From assembly GCA_020528935.1 (NCBI GenBank), contig JAJDFU010000078.1, positions 1 through 10,859 of the forward strand: a stretch of 10,859 bases of DNA, in the 5' to 3' direction. This document shows, one piece after another, positions 7,432 to 10,859 of the stretch (the first letter of the stretch is position 1; every line of letters begins with the position of its first letter). The notes under the pieces are model-generated. The model did not search any database. It was not told the DNA's origin and worked only from the letters and a program-made list of their open reading frames with translations. This stretch comes from Saprospiraceae bacterium. GTDB lineage: Bacteria > Bacteroidota > Bacteroidia > Chitinophagales > Saprospiraceae. The translations under genes were made by a program, and so were the position numbers.

Positions 7432-7492
7432 TCATCCCCGCCGTTGATTTTTATCACTCCCGGGCCCGGCTCCGTTTCTTGCCTCAAACCGC

Positions 7493-7500
7493 TATTTTTA
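7493..7500 (+). promoter_or_regulatory. Candidate -7 element for the carbonic anhydrase gene
   Basis: TATTTTTA is one mismatch from TAnnTTTG and ends 18 bases before the ATG at 7519. I see no well-spaced -33 TTTG. The site supports starting the gene at 7519 rather than at the ATG at 7414 inside the hemN remnant. Confidence 0.35.
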
Positions 7501-7518
7501 CGGGAAACGCGTTCCGGT

Positions 7519-8034
7519 ATGGCTCTCATCCTTCCCGTCAACGGCATTCGACCTCAGTTCGGGGCCCATTGTTTCCTGGCCGACAACGCCACGGTGGTGG
7601 GCGATGTGGTCATGGGCGACGAATGCAGCATCTGGTTTCAGGCCGTGGTGCGGGGCGATGTGCACCGCATCCGGATGGGCAACAAAGTGAACGTGCAGGA
7701 CGGGGCCGTGATCCACTGCACCTATCAGAAAGCGCCGACGGACATCGGCAACAAAGTGAGCATCGGGCACCGGGCCATCGTGCATGGCTGCACCCTGCAC
7801 GACCATGTGCTGGTGGGCATGGGCGCCATTGTGATGGATCATGCGGTGGTGGAGGAAAATGTGCTCATCGCCGCCGGAGCGGTGGTGCTCGAGAACAGCC
7901 GGCTGGAGAGCGGCCACGTCTACGCCGGCGTGCCCGCCAAAAAAGTGAAGGCGCTCAGCCCGGAGCAATTTGCGCAATCCATCGAACGCATCGCGAATAA
8001 TTACGTGATGTATGCGGGATGGTTTCAGCAATAG
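7519..8034 (+). CDS. Gamma carbonic anhydrase family protein (left-handed beta-helix)
   Basis: A 171-aa protein of the gamma-CA/YrdA/PaaY type. It consists of hexapeptide-repeat turns forming a left-handed beta-helix (from about residue 11 to 140) and a short C-terminal helix (SPEQFAQSIERIANNYVMYAGWF). The three zinc-binding histidines of the family are present: H66 in GAVIH, and H84 and H89 in IGHRAIVHG. Conserved SIWFQAVVRGDVHRIRMG (residues 37-54) and YAGVPAKKVK are also clear. It is probably a trimeric metal-dependent cytoplasmic enzyme; many relatives have weak or no carbonic anhydrase activity, so CO2 hydration is not certain. The start at 7519 matches the family N-terminus (MALILPVNGI). 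An in-frame ATG at 7414 would add 35 unrelated residues and run into the hemN remnant. It ends in TAG, with TGA 8 codons on. Confidence 0.92.
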   Translation: MALILPVNGIRPQFGAHCFLADNATVVGDVVMGDECSIWFQAVVRGDVHRIRMGNKVNVQDGAVIHCTYQKAPTDIGNKVSIGHRAIVHGCTLHDHVLVGMGAIVMDHAVVEENVLIAAGAVVLENSRLESGHVYAGVPAKKVKALSPEQFAQSIERIANNYVMYAGWFQQ

Positions 8035-8081
8035 GCCGGGTGGCCGTGCGGTAGGTGAGATGCCAACATCCCGGAAACCAG

Positions 8082-8115
8082 GCCCCGCCGGATTGCCGGA
8101 ATCGGCAGCCGGGGC
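8082..8115 (+). terminator. Possible GC-rich hairpin downstream of the carbonic anhydrase gene
   Basis: The outer stem GCCCC (8082-8086) pairs with GGGGC (8111-8115), and the inner perfect stem TGCCG (8094-8098) with CGGCA (8103-8107) closes a GAAT loop. A further GG/CC pair can form between them. It lies 48 bases after the stop codon and lacks a T-run, so terminator function is a guess. The rest of 8035-8270 shows no gene and no clear promoter match. Confidence 0.3.
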
Positions 8116-8270
8116 GTATCAAACCTCAATGCCGGCCTGCGCAGGCTCGGGGATTGAGCGAGGAATTAAATGCCCGGATCGTTCTGCCTTGAAACCATTT
8201 GGGCGCTATTTCATTACATCGGCATTGCTGATTTTTTTCGGACCGCATTGTTTATCAAGCTCCAGGACCT

Positions 8271-9710
8271 ATGGCCTTACTTTCCTTTCTGGACCGGGAA
8301 CACACGATTGCCCGGCCCGGCTTCAACCGCTGGCTGGTGCCGCCGGCAGCCCTTTCCATTCACCTCTCCATCGGTCAGATCTACGCCTACAGCGTATTCA
8401 ACAAGCCCATGACCCGCATCATCGGGATCACCGAATCGGCACCGGACGACTGGGCGCTTACCACCCTGGGCTGGATCTTTTCGCTGGCCTTGTTTACCCT
8501 GGGGGCTTCGGCGGCCGTTTTTGGCAAATGGCTGGAGCGGGTCGGCCCGCGCAAGGCGATGTTTGCTTCGGCGGTTTGCTTTTCCGGGGGCTTCCTCATC
8601 GCGGCTTTAGGCGTTTACCTGCACCAGATCTGGCTCATCTATCTGGGCCACGGAGTCATCGGGGGGATCGGCCTGGGCCTGGGGTACATTTCGCCCGTAT
8701 CCACCCTGATCAAGTGGTTTCCGGACCGGCCGGGCATGGCCACCGGTATGGCCATCATGGGCTTCGGCGGCGGTGCCATGATCGCCTCGCCGCTCTCCGT
8801 CGGATTGATGGACTTTTTCGCCTCTTCCACTTCTACCGGCGTGGCTCAAACCTTTTTGGTGATGGGGGTACTCTATTTTGCGTTCATGCTATTCGGCGTG
8901 TTTACCGTGCGGATCCCGCCGCCCGGATGGCAACCCGCCGGATGGACCCCGCCGGCAAAGACAGCGAAAAACAGCATGATCACCACCGCCCAGGTAGATG
9001 CCGATACGGCTGTGAAAACCTATCAGTTCTACCTGCTCTTCGCCGTGCTCATGCTCAATGTCACCGCCGGGATCGGCGTGCTCGGCCAGGCGTCCGTCAT
9101 GATCCAGGAGATGTTCTCGGCAGCCTCCGTGGGTGAAAAAATGGCCGTCACGGCAGCGGCAGCCGGGGGCTTTGTGGGATTGCTCAGCCTGTTCAACATG
9201 GTCGGTCGCTTCTTCTGGTCTTCCTTGTCCGACCGGATCGGGCGCAAGAACACCTATCACATCTTCTTCCTGCTGGGAGCTGCCTTGTATTTCTCCATTC
9301 CATCTCTGGGCTCGGCGGGAAGTATCGTCTTGTTTGTGCTTTGCTTTGGGGTGATCATGAGCATGTACGGCGGTGGATTCGCTACGATCCCGGCCTATCT
9401 GCGGGATATTTTCGGCACTATGGAGGTGGGTGCTATTCACGGCCGGCTGTTGCTGGCCTGGTCTGCCGCGGCCATTCTGGGGCCCGTACTGGTCAATTAC
9501 CTGCGCGCCTACCAGATCGAGACTATGCAGATCGCGCCTGCCAAAGCGTACTCGATCACCATGTACATCATGGCGGGCTTGTTGCTGGCGGGTTTTTTGT
9601 GCAATGCACTCATTCGGCCGGTGGCCGAAAAATACCACTACCGCGAGCTGGAGGAAGATGCGCCGGACCAGGCTACCCCTTTGCAAGCTCCCCGGGCCGA
9701 TCGAAATTGA
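8271..9710 (+). CDS. OFA-family MFS transporter (oxalate/formate antiporter-like)
   Basis: A 479-aa inner-membrane protein with about 12 hydrophobic helices. It opens with NRWLVPPAALSIHLSIGQIYAYSVFNKP (residues 19-46), the typical first helix of the oxalate:formate antiporter-like branch. The MFS loop motif is present as GKWLERVGPRK near residue 85 and, in the second half, as SDRIGRK near residue 320. A cytoplasmic linker (PPPGWQPAGWTPPAKTAK) joins the halves. The YGGGFATIPAYLRDIFG segment and GAIHGRLLLAWSAAAILGP, both standard in the family, are intact. Substrate is not predictable: family members move oxalate, formate, pyruvate or other small monocarboxylates. No oxalate- or formate-metabolising gene is in the window. 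A 39-aa membrane protein follows after 12 bases and is probably its accessory subunit. The start at 8271 is the first ATG before the conserved N-terminus. It ends in TGA. Confidence 0.92.
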   Translation: MALLSFLDREHTIARPGFNRWLVPPAALSIHLSIGQIYAYSVFNKPMTRIIGITESAPDDWALTTLGWIFSLALFTLGASAAVFGKWLERVGPRKAMFASAVCFSGGFLIAALGVYLHQIWLIYLGHGVIGGIGLGLGYISPVSTLIKWFPDRPGMATGMAIMGFGGGAMIASPLSVGLMDFFASSTSTGVAQTFLVMGVLYFAFMLFGVFTVRIPPPGWQPAGWTPPAKTAKNSMITTAQVDADTAVKTYQFYLLFAVLMLNVTAGIGVLGQASVMIQEMFSAASVGEKMAVTAAAAGGFVGLLSLFNMVGRFFWSSLSDRIGRKNTYHIFFLLGAALYFSIPSLGSAGSIVLFVLCFGVIMSMYGGGFATIPAYLRDIFGTMEVGAIHGRLLLAWSAAAILGPVLVNYLRAYQIETMQIAPAKAYSITMYIMAGLLLAGFLCNALIRPVAEKYHYRELEEDAPDQATPLQAPRADRN

Positions 9711-9716
9711 AAAGGA
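9711..9716 (+). promoter_or_regulatory. Ribosome binding site of the small transporter partner
   Basis: AAAGGA directly follows the MFS stop codon and sits 6 bases before the ATG at 9723. It is a purine-rich Shine-Dalgarno-like site, and it supports translation of the short gene that follows. Confidence 0.5.
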
Positions 9717-9722
9717 AAACGC

Positions 9723-9842
9723 ATGCAGGAGAAAAAGAACAATCGGGCAAGCCTCGTATTAGCCTGGCTTCTGGTCAGCATCCCCTTGCTTTGGGGGATT
9801 GCGCAGACTATTTTGAAATCCCTGGTCCTTTTCGTGGAGTAG
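9723..9842 (+). CDS. MFS transporter small subunit (39-aa single-helix protein)
   Basis: A 39-aa protein: a charged start MQEKKNNR, one hydrophobic helix LVLAWLLVSIPLLWGIAQT and a short hydrophobic tail LKSLVLFVE, ending in TAG. It begins 12 bases after the OFA transporter stop and has its own purine-rich ribosome binding site. Tiny proteins with an AWL-x-V-x-IPL-x-WG pattern are known directly downstream of OFA-type MFS transporters and are annotated as MFS transporter small subunits. Position and sequence fit that group well. The role is not established; it may stabilise or regulate the transporter. Genes this short are easily missed by gene callers. The stop is 28 bases from the end of the convergent amidotransferase gene. 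Confidence 0.85.
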   Translation: MQEKKNNRASLVLAWLLVSIPLLWGIAQTILKSLVLFVE

Positions 9843-9870
9843 GGCCAACCATGAACTGTGAATGCGCGCT

Positions 9871-10746
9871 TTAACTCAGCGGCAGCAACTCGATCTGCAG
9901 GTCTTTTTCCACGGCAATGAAGTGGTTTTCGGGAATGGGGATCCAGTCCTTGCTGCGCTCCGTGAGCTTTTCAGAGACGATGAGAACGGCACCGCGGCCT
10001 TCGCCGGCTTCGTCGGCCATGTGGCTTACGCCATCTTCCGTGCAGGAATACCGGGCCCCGGTAGCATAGTACAAGGTGGGCACCCCATCCGCCGGATCGG
10101 AGCTGTAGCGGGTTCCGAATATGCGCTCCCCGTCGGTGATCATCATGTTGAAGTAGGAGGGGGCTTTCCCGATACCGGCCTGTTCCTTGAGCTGTTGAAT
10201 GATCCGGAAGGTCTGTTCGAAGGCCCGGGCGACCTCTTCGGCTTTGAGGTGCCTGCGGTATTTTTTCCGCAGGGCGAACAGGTGGTCCATCAGCAGGGCA
10301 AACACGTGTTCCGAGTCGGTCTGGCCTTTGATCCACAGGTAGGCCTCATCCGATAGCCGGCCGATCAGTTGCCGCTTGATCTTCGGGAACTGTTCGATGC
10401 CGCCGTTGTGCATCATCAGGAACTCCTCGTAGTGGAAGGGGTGGCAGTTGAATTCCGATATGCCGCCCTCGGTGGCGGCCCGGATGTGGGCAAACAGGCA
10501 ATTGGTCTGGATGAGGGAAGCGTTGTAGAGCAGGTTTTGGTTGTTCCAGGCCGGTGAAATGGACCGGAATAAACCCGGGTTCTTCCGAATGTGTTTGGCA
10601 TACCAGCCCAGGCCGAAGCCGTCGCCGTTGAGGGGCTCGGCCATTTCCTCGGCATCGTAGCTCTGGTTGACCAGGGAGTTCTCCGGTTTGATCAGCAATT
10701 CATCGATGATGATGGGCTTGCCCAGGTAGGCGGCGAATCGACACAT
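9871..10746 (-). CDS. Class II glutamine amidotransferase (YafJ-like)
   Basis: A 291-aa cytoplasmic protein with an N-terminal nucleophile hydrolase domain. It begins MCRFAAYLG, so after removal of Met the catalytic Cys2 becomes the N-terminal residue. This fixes the start at 10746; the in-frame ATG at 10839 would bury the cysteine behind 31 extra residues. Other active-site parts are NGDGFGLGWY (residues 40-49), HIRAAT with R89, FNCHPF (99-104) and the oxyanion-hole MHNGG (112-116). It should release ammonia from glutamine or hydrolyse a related gamma-glutamyl amide. The family includes YafJ and the ergothioneine amidohydrolase EgtC. No ergothioneine gene is nearby, so the substrate is open. 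The gene is intact, ends in TAA, and converges with the transporter small subunit gene across 28 bases without an evident terminator. Confidence 0.92.
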   Translation of the reverse strand: MCRFAAYLGKPIIIDELLIKPENSLVNQSYDAEEMAEPLNGDGFGLGWYAKHIRKNPGLFRSISPAWNNQNLLYNASLIQTNCLFAHIRAATEGGISEFNCHPFHYEEFLMMHNGGIEQFPKIKRQLIGRLSDEAYLWIKGQTDSEHVFALLMDHLFALRKKYRRHLKAEEVARAFEQTFRIIQQLKEQAGIGKAPSYFNMMITDGERIFGTRYSSDPADGVPTLYYATGARYSCTEDGVSHMADEAGEGRGAVLIVSEKLTERSKDWIPIPENHFIAVEKDLQIELLPLS

Positions 10747-10784
10747 GGTGGCCTGGTGTTGGTTTGCATAGCGTACAAGTGCCG

Positions 10785-10793
10785 CAAAAGATA
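10785..10793 (-). promoter_or_regulatory. Weak candidate -7 element for the amidotransferase gene
   Basis: On the minus strand TATCTTTTG resembles TAnnTTTG with one extra T, 38 bases before the ATG at 10746. The surrounding 10747-10859 is A/T-richer than the genes and contains AACCGG/CCGGTT arms about 21 bases apart. I see no gene in it. Confidence 0.25.
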
Positions 10794-10859
10794 AAAAACC
10801 GGCTCCACGTTTTCCGAAAAATTCCGGTTCGGCATACATTGCCCGGTTGTAGAGCGAAA

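Noticed and set aside
7226..7435. 69-aa minus-strand frame starting MIPAGRA
   Set aside because: It overlaps the hemN remnant in another frame; the hemN frame has clear family similarity and this one has none.
8170..8412. 80-aa frame in the transporter leader that looks partly hydrophobic
   Set aside because: It runs into the transporter gene in a different frame, has no known motif and no ribosome binding site.
8012..9136. 374-aa plus-strand frame overlapping the carbonic anhydrase end and the transporter
   Set aside because: It is the transporter sequence in another frame, rich in Arg, Gly and Pro, without membrane helices or known motifs.
4240..9842. Genome-wide reassignment of TAG to an amino acid, suggested by the aspS amber codon
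   Set aside because: The DUF5916, beta-barrel, carbonic anhydrase and small-subunit genes all end at the expected place with TAG, and reading through the beta-barrel TAG would fuse it to a lipoprotein signal peptide.
10747..10839. 31-residue N-terminal extension of the amidotransferase
   Set aside because: It would bury the catalytic cysteine, which must be the first residue after Met removal.

Overview
The window reads as ordinary chromosomal DNA from a GC-rich member of the Bacteroidota. Saprospiria-like lineages fit best, but that placement is an inference. The evidence is an outer-membrane protein of the CBM9/DUF5916 type, a small lipoprotein next to a small beta-barrel protein, several copies of the TAnnTTTG-like -7 promoter element typical of this phylum, and few strong Shine-Dalgarno sites. 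I see no insertion sequence, phage gene, CRISPR array, tRNA or rRNA. No stretch over 300 bases lacks a gene; the longest (8035-8270) is the leader of a transporter gene and holds one possible hairpin.

Layout, left to right. Plus strand: a two-domain universal stress protein (18-866), then a histone-deacetylase-fold amidohydrolase (951-1907), then a structured intergenic region with a long imperfect inverted repeat (1932-2011), then a large DUF5916 outer-membrane protein (2032-4242). Minus strand, converging on it: aspS (6089 to 4317), preceded upstream by a small cysteine-rich lipoprotein (6595 to 6191), a 194-aa outer-membrane beta-barrel protein (7183 to 6599), and a 58-aa remnant of the C-terminus of the coproporphyrinogen oxidase/dehydrogenase HemN (7431 to 7255). 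Plus strand again: a gamma-class carbonic anhydrase family protein (7519-8034), an OFA-family MFS transporter (8271-9710) and its 39-aa small partner (9723-9842). The window ends with a minus-strand class II glutamine amidotransferase (10746 to 9871), convergent with the small partner.

Two genes are visibly damaged. aspS is complete over 590 codons except for one in-frame TAG at 5688-5690, between the anticodon-binding and catalytic domains. Several neighbouring genes end in TAG, so a genome-wide reassignment of TAG is unlikely. hemN survives only as its last 58 codons, cut off where the carbonic anhydrase leader begins. Either could be real decay with another copy elsewhere, or an error of sequencing or assembly.

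Functional links are modest: the Usp and deacetylase genes may be co-transcribed, the beta-barrel and lipoprotein genes are 3 bases apart and surely co-expressed, and the transporter and its small partner form a known type of pair. I did not find convincing evidence of a new multi-gene system. The points most worth checking are the aspS amber codon, the hemN truncation, and the 80-base inverted-repeat structure before the DUF5916 gene.
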